DNA of 64,000 bases, from contig CM026551.1 in assembly GCA_015143295.1 (NCBI GenBank), positions 14,619,827-14,683,826 of the forward strand. Reading direction: 5' to 3'. This DNA is from Tetracentron sinense (taxonomy: Eukaryota > Streptophyta > Magnoliopsida > Trochodendrales > Trochodendraceae). The position numbers and the translations under genes are program-made. Positions 24,798 through 35,500 of the stretch are shown piece by piece. The stretch's first letter is position 1, and every line of letters starts with the position of its first letter. The notes beneath the pieces are model-generated. The model worked only from the letters and a program-made list of their open reading frames with translations, did no database searches and had not been told where the DNA came from.

Positions 24798-25335
24798 GCA
24801 GGAGATCGAATCACATCCAATCGCGATTGAACTCAGGGAGAGTTCAATCGTACCCACAGGGAGAGTTCTTAATCTGTTTCTTAACCATAATGTTAATTTT
24901 AAAAAAATATTTGTTTCTAGAAACCAAGGTTAGATTTTTAAGCCCTAAGGGTTAGAGAATCTTAACCATGGTCAATAGAGGTTAAAAAGGACAAGTGTTG
25001 ACCTGTCGTTGTGATTGAACTCTCCCCAATTTCAATACCAATTGGCTGTGATTTGATTGTGTTGTGATGTTGAACCAGATTTAGGGTTTCCTCTTCGGCA
25101 GAGTAAAATATTGAGCAGTGATTAGCGTACCTCGGCTTATCTTACCCTGTGTCATAATGCCCCTTTTAGCATCCCTTTAACCTTGGTTAAGCTTAACTAA
25201 ATTAAAGTTAAGATTTTGATTTTTTTTTTCTTTAAAAACCAAGGTTAGATTACATAATCTTAGGGGTGAGTGAATCTTAACTACAGTTGGTTAGTGTTTT
25301 AAAGTGAGGTGTGGAGCTGTGGACCAATGCGGACA
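24798..25335. mobile_element. Two further foldback MITE copies in tandem
   Basis: The first (about 24798-25065) has the same outer arm as the copy at 24283 (CCAATCGCGATTGAAC... / ...CCAATTGGCTGTGATTTGAT). The second (about 25125-25335) keeps only the core (TTAACCTTGG...AACCAAGGTTAGATT...GTGAATCTTAACTACAG). Confidence 0.6.
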
Positions 25336-26851
25336 GACCATTTCATTACATAATGAAACTGTTTCTTAAGCATTTTTGTGAAAGATTTTGGTCGGCCCCT
25401 CCAACCCGTCATGTGTCCCTTTTAAATCAACTGCATCTGAAATTTATTGATTTTAAAAGTTAAAAGAATTTAACCTTAATTTTTTTTAAATAAAATTAAT
25501 TACAAAGAGTAGTTGAGTTTGGGGCATCAGTATTTACTCTGGTAGGGTCGTTTGATGGACTTTAATATGTAGCGATAAAAAGAGGAGAAGATATCAAATA
25601 GAGATAAGTCAAAAAAATAGAGAGAAAATGAAATGATTTCTCCTCTTTTATTACCACATGTCCGGTGTTATAGATACCCAAGGTAAGACCAAATCCGATC
25701 CGTGCGCCAATACAGCCACTCAATCCAACCCCCACGAAACCTATAGGTCATATTAGGGGGTGACCATGGGTCGGGTTGGGTCAATTTCGGATTAGATATA
25801 ACTATCCTAGAATCGACCCAACTCGATAGAAATGGATCGTAAAATAAATCCGAAAAGTTTCCACCTATTCTAAGTGAAATAAATAAAGAATCATTAAATT
25901 AATTTGATTTGATTTTAAACTATAATTATATTAAAAAATTAAGAATACTTGTTGATCTAAATCTTTTACTAGTTATTCAAGTAAAGCCCCTTTGGAGATA
26001 GGGCGGCACACATGGACATGGTGTTCCTCCAATTGCCGTCTCTTTGGGATTTTTGACAAAGGGTTTTTAAAAATTAATATTTAATAAAAATAATAATTAA
26101 ATATATTTATTAAATTAATTATGAATGACTCGTTGGGTTTAAGAAGTTAAACCCAACCAATGGATCCAAAACCTAAACCGGAGGGTTGATTTGTTGGGTT
26201 AGAAATTGCCACTGAAATAATATATACCTAAGTCGATTTATCAAATATAAAAATTATACTTAGTTGATTTATCAATTATAAATATATATATATATATATA
26301 CATTACCTATGAATTTTAAGTTTATATATTATTAGTTTAGAATAATTTTATTTATTTTTTGATAAAAGGTATTAGTTTAGAATAACTAATGCAAAGTAAA
26401 AATGTAAGATGTCTTTGTAAAGATTAATAAGTTCACAACATTGTTTTCTTTTTTTTCTTTGAATTAGTCTAGGGATACTATCAAAGTGTACTCCCATATA
26501 TACTCTCAAATCCTAACTGTTTATCTCAATTATTAAATAGTTAGGATTTGTACAGATGTGACATTAGAAAAGATAAAATAATCCAACTCAAATCCTAACC
26601 TCTGATGGTTGGTTATAAACGGTTAAGATTAGGAGAGTATATTTGAGAGTATATATGAGAGTACCCAAAGACCAACTCTTTTTCTTTTGGTATAAACTAA
26701 GCGAAAGTTAGCAACATTCTTTATTTATTTATCTGCAATTGAGGAATTTGTCACTGGGTTACGTTTAACAATTGGTTTGGATTCGTGATGTGAGTTTGCT
26801 CGTGGATCTGTACTGTATTCGACCGTACCTATTTCCTCCATGGGCAGAATC
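25336..26851. other. Gene-free stretch with small element relics
   Basis: It contains a decayed Mutator-like MITE near 25540-25685, a hAT-like end (GGGGGTGACCATGGGTCGGG) near 25757, an (AT)n run at 26282-26300, and an inverted pair around 26470-26670 (ACTCTCAAATCCTAACTGTTTAT... and its inverse). No exon is seen. Confidence 0.4.
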
Positions 26852-27065
26852 TATTAGGGAACTATTATGTGAGGGTAATATTTATGTAATTAATGTCTAT
26901 AAGATACACAGGATCTCATACAGAATTTTGGAATAGTAATTTTAGTATATTATAATTATTTTTAATATTATTTTTCCAAGTTTAAGAGTTTTGAGTTATT
27001 TATTTAAACCTTCTTTGAGTCATTGTAATACATGCAAGTATTCTTAATAAATCAAGATTTTTACA
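26852..27065 (+). repeat. Left terminal repeat of the TRIM
   Basis: It begins TATTAGGGAAC (a likely mutated TGTTAGGGAAC) and ends TTTTACA directly before the primer-binding site. Confidence 0.75.
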
Positions 27066-27550
27066 TGGTATCAGAGTCACCAACCCTTTGGTGATCTCTT
27101 AGCTCTTGTTTTTCTTTTCCAGTGGGTGGTGCTGTCACTGCCCATTGGCTGTCAATTTTTTTATATTTATTTTTTGTTTTAAATAAAAATTCTACCATCG
27201 TCCTTTATACTCTTACAACTCCTAGGATCATACTTATACCCATGGATCTCCATGTTTATTTTCATTTATTGGAGACCTCTCCAATGAAGGTTTTTCTTTA
27301 AATTGCAGGTCATACTTCATGTGCTTTGAGAGAATATCATGACAGTCTGATCTAGTGCGCTATTGGTTTCGACAGATTCAAAATTAGCAGGATGCGACAG
27401 AGATAGACTTCACGGACTGGCGGTGACCTCCAAACACAGTTGAATATTCTAACTATTCGTCAACAAATTTTCAAATAAGATCAAGGGTGAAGAGTACTCA
27501 ACTTGTGACAAACTCATGAAGATCTCAATTCTCATGTGCTTGAGAGAGAG

Positions 27551-27756
27551 TATTAGGAAAATATTATGTTATGAAAATAATTATGTAGTATCTTAGAGAT
27601 ACACAGGATCTCAAGGAATCTCGGAATAGTATCTTTAGTATATTAAGATTATCTTTAATATTGTCTCTCAAAGTTAAAGAGTTTTGAGTTATTTATTAAA
27701 CCATTTTGGGTAATTGTAATCCATCCAAACATTCTCATTAAATCAGGAATTCTATA
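27551..27756 (+). repeat. Right terminal repeat of the TRIM
   Basis: It begins TATTAGGAAAA directly after the polypurine tract. It is diverged from the left repeat by many substitutions, so the insertion is old. Confidence 0.75.
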
Positions 27757-28985
27757 AAATCGTCTACTAACTTCAAGATGATGGAATCTGAGGCTCATGA
27801 CCCATTAAAACTTCAAAGAAGTCAAATGGATATAATGACGACTTCAAATCTTCTTTCTTTTTCTTAAAAGAGATATAAAAGCTTTATCCCAGCAGTGGAA
27901 AAAAAAATGAGATGAAACTTTTAAAAAAATTATTGGAGAATAAATATTATAAATACATTTACATTCTTACTAGTGGATGGAGGAGAGAGACTAGAGAGTG
28001 AGAAGATGGACCTTAGTGAAGGGCATTGCCCCAAGTCAAATTCCTATACTCAAAATACCCCTTACAAATATTTCAACCTAAAATGCTCATCAAGTTTGCC
28101 CATATTTCATTTTTATTTTTAAAATGTCTCATGAGTTTATATACTTAAAATGCCCTCAATTTTTTAATATACCCAGAATGCCCCTAATACTTTTCGGTTC
28201 TCAAAATGTCTCTACGTCATTCTTCTATACCCAATGTGTCTCTCATAATTTTTATATCCAAAATGTCCCTCAAGTTATATATCCTCTTTCAAGTTTACCA
28301 CACCAACCAATTTTCAACACATTGGGAAAGAGAAATAAAGCTAAAATAAATAATAATTTCACTACCACATGTCACTTTGCAATTGAGTGGTCAGTTTGAG
28401 AGGGGACACTATGGTCTATTTTTTTTATTTTCCTTTAAGAACTGGCTGAGAAAAATAATAAATAAAATGAAAGGCTGGAAAATGGAAAACAATTAGAACT
28501 CAAACCTGCTCACCTCTTCGTCTTTGCCTTGCTCGTGCCTCTGCTGCTCGGGGGTCGACTCCTTCGCCACTCTCTACATCACCACTAGAAAAGTATCTCT
28601 CTTTTCATGGGCAAACACAATAGTAATGAGTTTGAGTTTTGGGTTATCTAGTGGAAAGAATAAGAAAAAGGGATCGAAGATATCGTTGGTGAAGAAGTTG
28701 TTGAAGTTGATTAAAGGTGTACGTGACTGTAGATCATCCAAATTTGATCCATAGTCAAATAAATTATATGGTTTATACTTCACTGTAGGAATCAGAATTG
28801 ATTCGGAACCGTTAATGTATATTAGCCCATGTAAGTTTGAAAATGAGTTTGTTTCTATTGTTTTCTAAAATATGTATGTGGGTCAATTTCTTTCACAAAG
28901 AACAAATCGATGACTCGTTTGCATAGATCCATGGTTTGAATTACACTAGTTCTTTTAATTTCACATATAATTAACTTGTGTTTCA
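27757..28985. other. Gene-free stretch with AAAATGCCC-type minisatellite
   Basis: From about 28033 to 28290 a degenerate motif (ATAYCCAAAATGYCYCTCAA) recurs every 35-50 bp. The segment ACATTGGGAAA...CATGTCA-TTTG-AATT-AG-GGTCAGTTTG at about 28318-28400 recurs at 59176-59250, so it is a dispersed repeat. No gene is recognised. Confidence 0.45.
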
Positions 28986-28989
28986 TTGT

Positions 28990-31241
28990 GTAGAGGCAAC
29001 ATCAACTAGCCTAAACATACTAATCCAAGAAGAGAACTCTAGTGACCCTAATTTAAATTAAATACACCTAGGGGTAAATTGGTAAATGATACCCTGAGGG
29101 TAATTTAGCAATTGATTTTTGTGTTTGATCATATGACTAACCTTGGTGGGGTAGGGCTAACCCAATGATTTAATTTAATAAGTTAAATTAATTAAATCTA
29201 GGTTATAAACAAACAGGCCTTAGTGGGGGTATATTAGTAATTCTCTAAATAGAGTTTAATATAAATAAAATTGTTTAACTTAATAGTGATATTTTTGTTA
29301 AATCTGATGTAGGAAGCTGAGATACGTACTTTTGGATAAGAGGGAGAACGGCCGTAGGGTTTGGAGATCGGTGAATGCTCGTAGAGAACCGGATCTCGAA
29401 GTTTTTGAGCATCCAAGATAGCAGCAAATCTCTCATAAGCAATCAATCTCTTGCCTTCTTCTCGAAATCAGATCTAGAGGCAAGTGAATATTTCTATAAT
29501 TTAGATGTAGAGTGTGTTGTGATCATACAATAATTTTAATGTGTTTTTCTTCTTGTGTTAATAATTGTGTATGAAAATATGTTAGATCGGATAAATATTT
29601 TATACATGTATTATTTTGATTCATTAAATATGTTATAGGTAATTTTAATAAGTGATATAATAATATATTATATTTTAGGGAATAAAATATAAGAAATCTA
29701 GGAGATTAAAATTAGTGATTTTTGGAATTTAGTTAATTTAAATTAGATTTATTCCGTTTCGGTATTTGGGTCATAACTTTATGACATTAAGTCCGATTTT
29801 GGTCCGATAGTACATCGTTTCGAAGAGCTCGAAAAGATCTACAACTTTCGTGAATAAAGTTTTTCCAAAATCAGTATTTTTGTGGATCAAAATCTTAGTT
29901 GAAAATCAAAAACAGGAAAAAGTGTTTTTTTCACATTAATTTTCTTAAGATATTTTAATTAAATGTATATATTATTTGAGTGTGAGAATATTGTTTTGTT
30001 GAGATTTCTTTATAACTAATTAGTTAATTTATTAGATGGTTGAAAGATACCTTTAACAAATTTAAATAATTAGTTATTAAATAATTTGTTAGTAACGTGA
30101 CTTATATTTTTTTAGTTAATTTGTTGGGTGGTTGAAAGATACCCTTAACAAACTTAGCTAATTAGTTACTACCCAATTGGTTAGTAACTGAACTCTTTTA
30201 TGCTAGTATAAGGGTTTTACTAAACTCACTAGCACAAAAAAATGGTTTTTCCAACCCCTTGGGGGTTTGTGAAACCCTGAATCCCATTATCATGAGAAAT
30301 TAAGAATTTGTAGGGTTATAAATATGTGATATTTATAACTAAAGTTTTAGTTGCAAAAACATAATTGAAACCCCTTTTGAAATAAGGTATGTTATGTTTG
30401 CCTAGATATTAATTGTAAATTTTAATTATGAATTATGATGTTGACTATTATAACTGTCATTTAATGTGTTGCTATATTTTCATAATAGTTGGTATTCATT
30501 TTCTAAAATAATGGTGATTCAATAAACATTGTTTTAACATTGGTTAAAGGTTATTCAAAGAGTAAATTGTGTAAAACCTCCTTAAATTGATCATAGGGTG
30601 ATGTTGTGTACCACCCAATGATTGTTTTAGGGTGATGTAGAGTACCTACCCAGAAACAGAGGATTGAGTTGAGTTGTGTAAGACATTTAATTCTCAGATG
30701 TGTGAACTGTGTGAGACCCAAAGAATAGGGTAAGCTGTGTGAGACCCCAATGATTCCCCTGATCAATATGGTAAGTTGTGTAAGACCCCTATTGACCGGA
30801 CTGAACCATAAGTAAAGACTTAATTGAATAATATGTATAATTTGTTAGTCATCTTATCATATGAATTGTTAATGCATTTAAATTATAGTGTATTCTCTTG
30901 TTGAGCTGTGGGCTCACCTTTGTTGATTCTTCTTTTTCAGGTGGTGATTAAAAAGAATAAGAATTACTCTCGTTTGAGCAAGTGGGACCAACCTTAAAGT
31001 TTTATTCTCTGTTAGAGTGTGAGAGAACTGTAGTGAGGTAAGCTTTATGAAATTTTTGGATGATTTAGTTTTTGGGAGAACTCATGTTATTGAGTCTTTT
31101 AGTGATGCTGGTTATTTAAATCTGTTTAGTGGAGTATTAAATTATTTTAATTTCTATTAATATTAGAATTTTGTTTCCGGTTCACGCTTTGATATTTATA
31201 CAAATATTAGTATTATTGTGTATAGATTTCGGGGCGTGACA
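28990..31241 (+). mobile_element. Probable solo Ty3/gypsy-type LTR
   Basis: The block begins near TGTAGAGGCAAC and ends GGGGCGTGACA. It carries features common in plant gypsy LTRs: the GTCCGATAGTACATCG...GAAAAGATCTACAACTTTCG segment near 29810-29850, repeated GTGTAAGACC/GTGTGAGACC lines at 30560-30790, and a GAGCTGTGGGCTCACC...TTTTTCAGGTGGTGA segment near 30905-30945. No pol sequence adjoins it and I could not find a target duplication, so the ends are approximate. Confidence 0.5.
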
Positions 31242-31255
31242 AGAACATAGTGTAT

Positions 31256-31670
31256 TACTACAATTATAATTATTAATTACGATTGCGTTTTCAAGTATAA
31301 TCACAATGTTCACAGAAATCGTGATGCAATCCATTATAAATCGCGATTGAGATCGTGTGAAAGTTTTGACGATATTTTAGATCATGGTTATAAAATGAAA
31401 TGTTATTACAAAATCTCGTGAGAACTATTAAATCACGGTTACGTAATAATTGTGATCATAAATATTTTTAAGCATCGATTTAAACTGTGATTGTAAGAAG
31501 AACTCAAAATGATTGTATTTTGAATGTATACTCTCGATTAATTTTCACATTCAATTATGGTTAAATAACCATGATATTTGGTATGACTTGAAAGGTTACA
31601 ATTCATTCTTAGCACTATAACCATGATCAATGACTTACAGTCGTGCGCGATTAACCAATTTCTTGTAGTG
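31256..31670. mobile_element. CACTA-like element end (possible small CACTA)
   Basis: The right end reads TTTCTTGTAGTG (31659-31670), the inverse of CACTACAAGAAA, the characteristic CACTA terminus. The left candidate end at 31256 is TACTACAATTA. The interior repeats AATCGCGATT-like subterminal motifs. No convincing 3-bp target duplication is seen. Confidence 0.5.
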
Positions 31671-32039
31671 GTGGAGTTTGAATCGTTACAAAATCATGGA
31701 GAAGAATTCTGCACTTGGATTGATACCAATTGTACTAGTTTAGATTCAAATTTCAGCCGAATAAGTGTAGTTGTGGGAGCATCAATCAATACAATTGAAG
31801 TTTGCATGTGTGGTAAGTGCAAGAAATTGGGAGTAGTGACATTGTTGGAGGAATTCGAGAGGATGGTTGGTGTTTATGGTGTTATCGTTGTTCAATTGAA
31901 GTGCATGGGGAAGTGTAGGAATGGTCCTAATGTGCGGGTTTTGAATATTGCCTGTGATGGAATTCAATTTGAGGGAGGAGATGTTTCGTTAGAAGAGTTT
32001 TATATTAAAGAAGCTCAAATCAACATTAAACTAACTTAA
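31623..32039 (+). CDS. DGAT3-like thioredoxin-like [2Fe-2S] domain fragment
   Basis: This is a 138-codon open frame. Its first 16 codons lie inside a CACTA-like terminus, so the genuine coding part starts after about 31670. The core carries EVCMCGKCKKLG, then LLEEFERMVGVYG, then KCMGKCRNGPNVRV. This is the C-x4-C ... C-x3-C cluster of the thioredoxin-like ferredoxin domain found at the C-terminus of the soluble plant diacylglycerol acyltransferase DGAT3. All four iron-sulfur cysteines are kept. The acyltransferase-side N-terminal sequence and the usual C-terminal end (around GVGLxDV) are missing. There is no intron and no clear promoter. It is best read as a captured or duplicated gene fragment rather than a complete gene, though a short expressed protein cannot be excluded. 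Confidence 0.6.
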   Translation: MINDLQSCAINQFLVVVEFESLQNHGEEFCTWIDTNCTSLDSNFSRISVVVGASINTIEVCMCGKCKKLGVVTLLEEFERMVGVYGVIVVQLKCMGKCRNGPNVRVLNIACDGIQFEGGDVSLEEFYIKEAQINIKLT

Positions 32040-32071
32040 AACTAACCCAAAAGAACTAACCAAAAATAGAT

Positions 32072-32250
32072 GGATTTTGCTAGCCCCAGTCGCAAATCTT
32101 CCAAAGACGCAACTGGGGTGCTACAAATGTCGAACATTCTCTTACTTTTACTTTTTAAACTGTTAAAATGATGAAACATCTCCACGTGTTAGCCACATCT
32201 TGCGTCTATGGAAAAATTTGGAGTAAATGTGGCTAGGGCTAGCACTCCTC
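32072..32250. mobile_element. GCTAGC-ended MITE with 9-bp target duplication
   Basis: The ends GGATTTTGCTAGCCCC and GGGCTAGCACTCCTC are inverted repeats. Identical 9-bp flanks AAAATAGAT lie at 32063-32071 and 32251-32259. It belongs to the same family as 12016-12184. Confidence 0.8.
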
Positions 32251-32284
32251 AAAATAGATTTGGACTAAGTTAAAATCATCGTAC

Positions 32285-32755
32285 TAATGACACTTACACG
32301 CCTTCCGTCAATTGATCGCCAGTCAATATACGAAAAAATCCAAAAAAAACAAAATTTCCATTCAAAATGTATCAGTAGGCATGCTTTTATGAACCTTATG
32401 TGTTGTGAACATAACTTTGTGTCCCCTCAATTGTTTCTCTCCTCCTACTAGCACCTTCCAACACCAGACCTGCCACTGCCACCTCTTCCATTCCCTAACA
32501 TTCTAGCCCTCCCTCCACTTCCAACTGGTGCTCTTTGACACGTGCGTTTGTTGTGACCATATTGCTTATATCTTAGATGGGTACTTTTGACATTTTATTT
32601 ATTTTTTCGCATGTTAATCGACGGTCAACTGATGAAAGGGTTGTAAGTGCCATTCGTTTGAAAAATAAGGGTACCTACTATATTTTTAGAAAACAAAGGG
32701 GGTCTATGCGTATTTTCGTCAAACCTCATGGGGTGTAAATGTATTTCCCCCTAAA
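32285..32755. mobile_element. Long-inverted-repeat element, second copy
   Basis: The left arm begins ATGACACTTACACGCCTTCC. The right arm includes GGTCAACTGATGAAAGGGTTGTAAGTGCCATT, AAATAAGGGTACCTAC, and GGGGTGTAAATGTATTTCCCCC at the end. The same arm is found at 61823-62512. Confidence 0.6.
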
Positions 32756-33399
32756 AACATTGATTTAGACTAGCCTAAAAATCAGATTTAATCAATCTAA
32801 AACTAACCTACAAAATAGGAATTAAACAACTAAACTAACTCAAAAACTAAACAATAACTTAAAACTCAGAACTTGGATAAGCTGAAATCTAACCTAAAAC
32901 TAGTCTAAATAAGTTAAAAAAAATATTTTAGTTTGAATCAAAATTATCCTAAATTAATCAAAAGCCTAAATTTGATCAGATCCCAAAACGACCTAATCTT
33001 ATCAAGATTAATCTAGCTAAAACTAATCTAAAAATCTTACAGAAAATTACAAAACTGATGTAAGAACTAAACTAAATGTTACTCTATTTAAAAAAAAAAC
33101 ATAGATTTCAATCTTAAAAACCAATCAGATTCAATTGAAAACTTCAGATTATAGGTTAATCACTAATCTAATCAATTGATCAAATAAAAGGGAGAGGGAG
33201 CTAACTGTTTGTAGTTGCGTGGATGGGCTGGAGAAGGAGAGAGAGAGCAGCAACGACGATGGCACTGGAGCTGTGATTGCAATCAAGAGGAGGAGTTATG
33301 ATGGGAGAGAGCAGAAGAGAGGATGAAATAAGATTTTGCAGGGAAGAAATCTTGAGTTTTTTTTTAAAAAAAATTAAAACTATTATTTCTTATTTTTTA

Positions 33400-33735
33400 T
33401 GGTGGCATCTTTAGCAACAGACTTTTTTCGTCACTAAATATAATTAATATTAGCGACAAATAGTTTATGTCGTAATATATGCTTTTAATTAGCGACGGAT
33501 ACAATACCGTCACAAATTATATTTCATATTAGCGACGAATGTTTTTCATCATTAAATATAATCCATATAAGTGACGTAAATTTCCGTCACTAAATATATT
33601 TTTATCTTAAAATTTTGATAACAATCAATGAACTGTTAATCAGTGACAGATATAGCGTTAGAATGAAAGATGTCACTATATTGTTAATTAAGAACCGTTT
33701 TTCTATCTGTCGCAAAATTTCCATCCCTAAAAACA
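33400..33735. mobile_element. CACTA-type subterminal repeat block
   Basis: The motif TAGCGACGRA and its inverse TCCGTCACTAAA recur about every 40-60 bp in both orientations. This array is typical of subterminal regions of plant CACTA elements, where the transposase binds. The terminal CACTA sequence itself is not visible. Confidence 0.55.
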
Positions 33736-33975
33736 CTTTGATGCCCTTACAAAGCCCTTTTAACTGTTCTTGAACTAAGGTTAGCAAGTTTTAGCCCATA
33801 TGGTTAATTTTTTTTAAAAAAACAAGGTTAAATCATAAATGCTTTGCTTTAACCCTAAGGACTTAGTGAATTTTAACCACAGTTATAGAGAGTAATAATG
33901 GGACACATGGTTAATAAAGGGAGACAAAACGCCTTCCTTCGCTCCACCAGCGAGGAGGAGATTATTTTCCATAGT
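33736..33975. mobile_element. Foldback MITE (AACCAAGG family), copy
   Basis: It holds CCCTTTTAACTGTTCTTGAAC, the AACAAGG core, then AACCCTAAGG...TTAGTGAATTTTAACCACAG and GGGACACATGG. Its right flank (CTTCCTTCGCTCCACCAGCGAGGAGG) is shared with the copy at 4860. Confidence 0.6.
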
Positions 33976-34293
33976 TTAAACCCACCTTCATACTTACCCA
34001 CATGCATCACAATTCACAAGTAGGGCCGTGATTGTGAATAAAAGAAAAGAATGAAAGATACTTAACCGTCATCCTGACCTCAAATGAATAGAGGGGAGGA
34101 TTTGAAATTAATGCTCTGTTTGTTTCGATGTAAATTAGGGGGAAAAAAAAAAGAATTTCAAGGAAAATATCAATTGTCTTAAAGAAATTATGTGCGAAAA
34201 ATAATATTTTATATGAAATTCATTTGTTTTCTCCTATTTTACATCAAAACAAACGGAACATACATGAAACCAAATGCGGTGATAATCATATTT

Positions 34294-34577
34294 TGGCAAA
34301 TCTAGTTATCACCCATGAGGTCGTCATGTGTCCCTTTTGACACCACTTAACTTTGGTTAAGATTCATCCATCATCTTCGGTTTTTAGAAAAAAATATTAA
34401 TATTTTTTTAATATTAAATTAAAACATATTTTTAGGGTTTTCTTAATATTAAAATATTTTAAAAAAGAACTAATATTTTTTTTTCTAAAAACCAAGGATG
34501 GGTGAGTGAATCCTAAGGTGGGTGAATCTTAATCACATGGACACGTGGCGACCTCAGGGTTGATAACCGGATTTGCC
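34294..34577. mobile_element. Foldback MITE just upstream of the helicase gene
   Basis: The left end is GGCAAATCTAGTTATCACCC and the right end is GGGTTGATAACCGGATTTGCC, inverted repeats. The inner arms are TGTGTCCC...TTAACTTTGG...GATTCATCC and the inverse, around AACCAAGG. A palindrome (CCGGATTTGCCAAATCCGG) and the tail GTAGAGGATTTGG follow on the right. The element ends 178 bp before the helicase start codon. Confidence 0.7.
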
Positions 34578-34755
34578 AAATCCGGTTATCACCGTAGAGG
34601 ATTTGGTCAAAAATTATATCAGTCCATTGGGTCAGGAATCGGGAGGGAAAAGGGCGAAGGAAACGCAGAGAAGCCGAAGAGAAGAGAGGGAAAGCTTTTA
34701 TTGCCAGTCTCTCATTCTCTTTAGTGAGAGAAAGAAGAAGAAGAAGCAGAACAAA

Positions 34756-34885
34756 ATGAGGGGATCAGGAAGAAAAGGACGGAAAAAAGGAGATAAGGCG
34801 CAGGAACAAAACCTTAATGTCCCAGAAGCCACCCGAATTCGTATATCCCAACTACTTGAAGAGTTTCGTATAGGAGAAGATGAAG
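34756..34885 (+). CDS. DExH6: Helicase exon 1 (start, first half of R3H)
   Basis: It runs from ATG (preceded by ACAAA) through a basic N-terminus (RGSGRKGRKKG) into EATRIRISQLLEEFRIGEDE. It ends with one base of the next codon before GTTTTT. The upstream in-frame codons are not used because the family starts at MRGSGRKGRK-like sequence. Purine-rich leader sequence precedes it. Confidence 0.85.
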
Positions 34886-35219
34886 GTTTTTCTCTTCTCA
34901 ATTTGAAAAATATTAACTTCTTTTTCAGTTTCCTCCACCTTTTTTTTTTGTTCAGTTGTTTGAACTTTCAAGTGGGTGTCCATGAAAACTAAAAAATTCG
35001 AGTGTTTTAGGTGTTTTGAACTGAATGCTGAAATGGGTTTTGGTTATTTTCATGTTTTGATCCGAGCCATTAAAAAAAAAAAAAAAACTGAAATGGGTAT
35101 TGTTTAGATTCTATAAGCGGTAAGGAAGAAGATGAATGTTTGCCTGTTTTTCCCTTTAAATTATTGCAATTTTCTGCATGTTTGTATTAGATTTTAATTG
35201 GGCTGGTTGTCTTATAACT

Positions 35220-35500
35220 AATGTTCCATGATCAGGTTGGATAGGGTTAAAAAGATGATGTAGAGAAGAAGAAATGGAGGAGATAGGAGAGATGGACGTT
35301 CTTAATATAGTATATCCTCTTAGGATATTTATTTAATTATAATTATATTCATATATTTAAATATAATGACGATTACTATCATACATCTACCAACACCCCC
35401 CTTCAAGTTGGGTCATATATATCATATATGCTCAACTTGGATTAAATTGTCTCTAAATGAATTTAACTGAGTGCCTTTGTGAACATGTTGATTTTGATTT
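35220..35500 (-). mobile_element. Ty1/copia 3' tail relic
   Basis: On the minus strand 35480-35390 reads NMFTKALS...SKLSIYDIY, the end of copia RNase H (usually DIFTKxLP...LRxKLG). The ACACCCCCCTTCAAGTTGG segment adjoining it is typical of the junction before the copia 3' LTR. Confidence 0.55.

Larger units (their letters stand above)
26852..27756 (+). mobile_element. TRIM (terminal-repeat retrotransposon in miniature)
   Basis: Two similar direct repeats of about 210 bp (26852-27065 and 27551-27756) flank 485 bp of internal sequence. Shared blocks include GATACACAGGATCTC, TTTAGTATATTA and AGTTTTGAGTTATTTATT. Directly after the left repeat is TGGTATCAGAGTC (27066-27078), the standard primer-binding site complementary to initiator methionine tRNA. 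Directly before the right repeat is a purine tract (TGAGAGAGAG, 27541-27550). The flanks GAATC and AAATC could be a 5-bp target duplication with one mismatch. No open frame codes for gag or pol, so it would depend on a helper element. Confidence 0.85.

Noticed and set aside
30551-30790. Repeated GTGTAAGACC/GTGTGAGACC lines as a possible CRISPR-like or regulatory array
   Set aside because: Irregular spacing and diverged units inside a probable gypsy LTR; this is ordinary LTR texture and the genome is eukaryotic.
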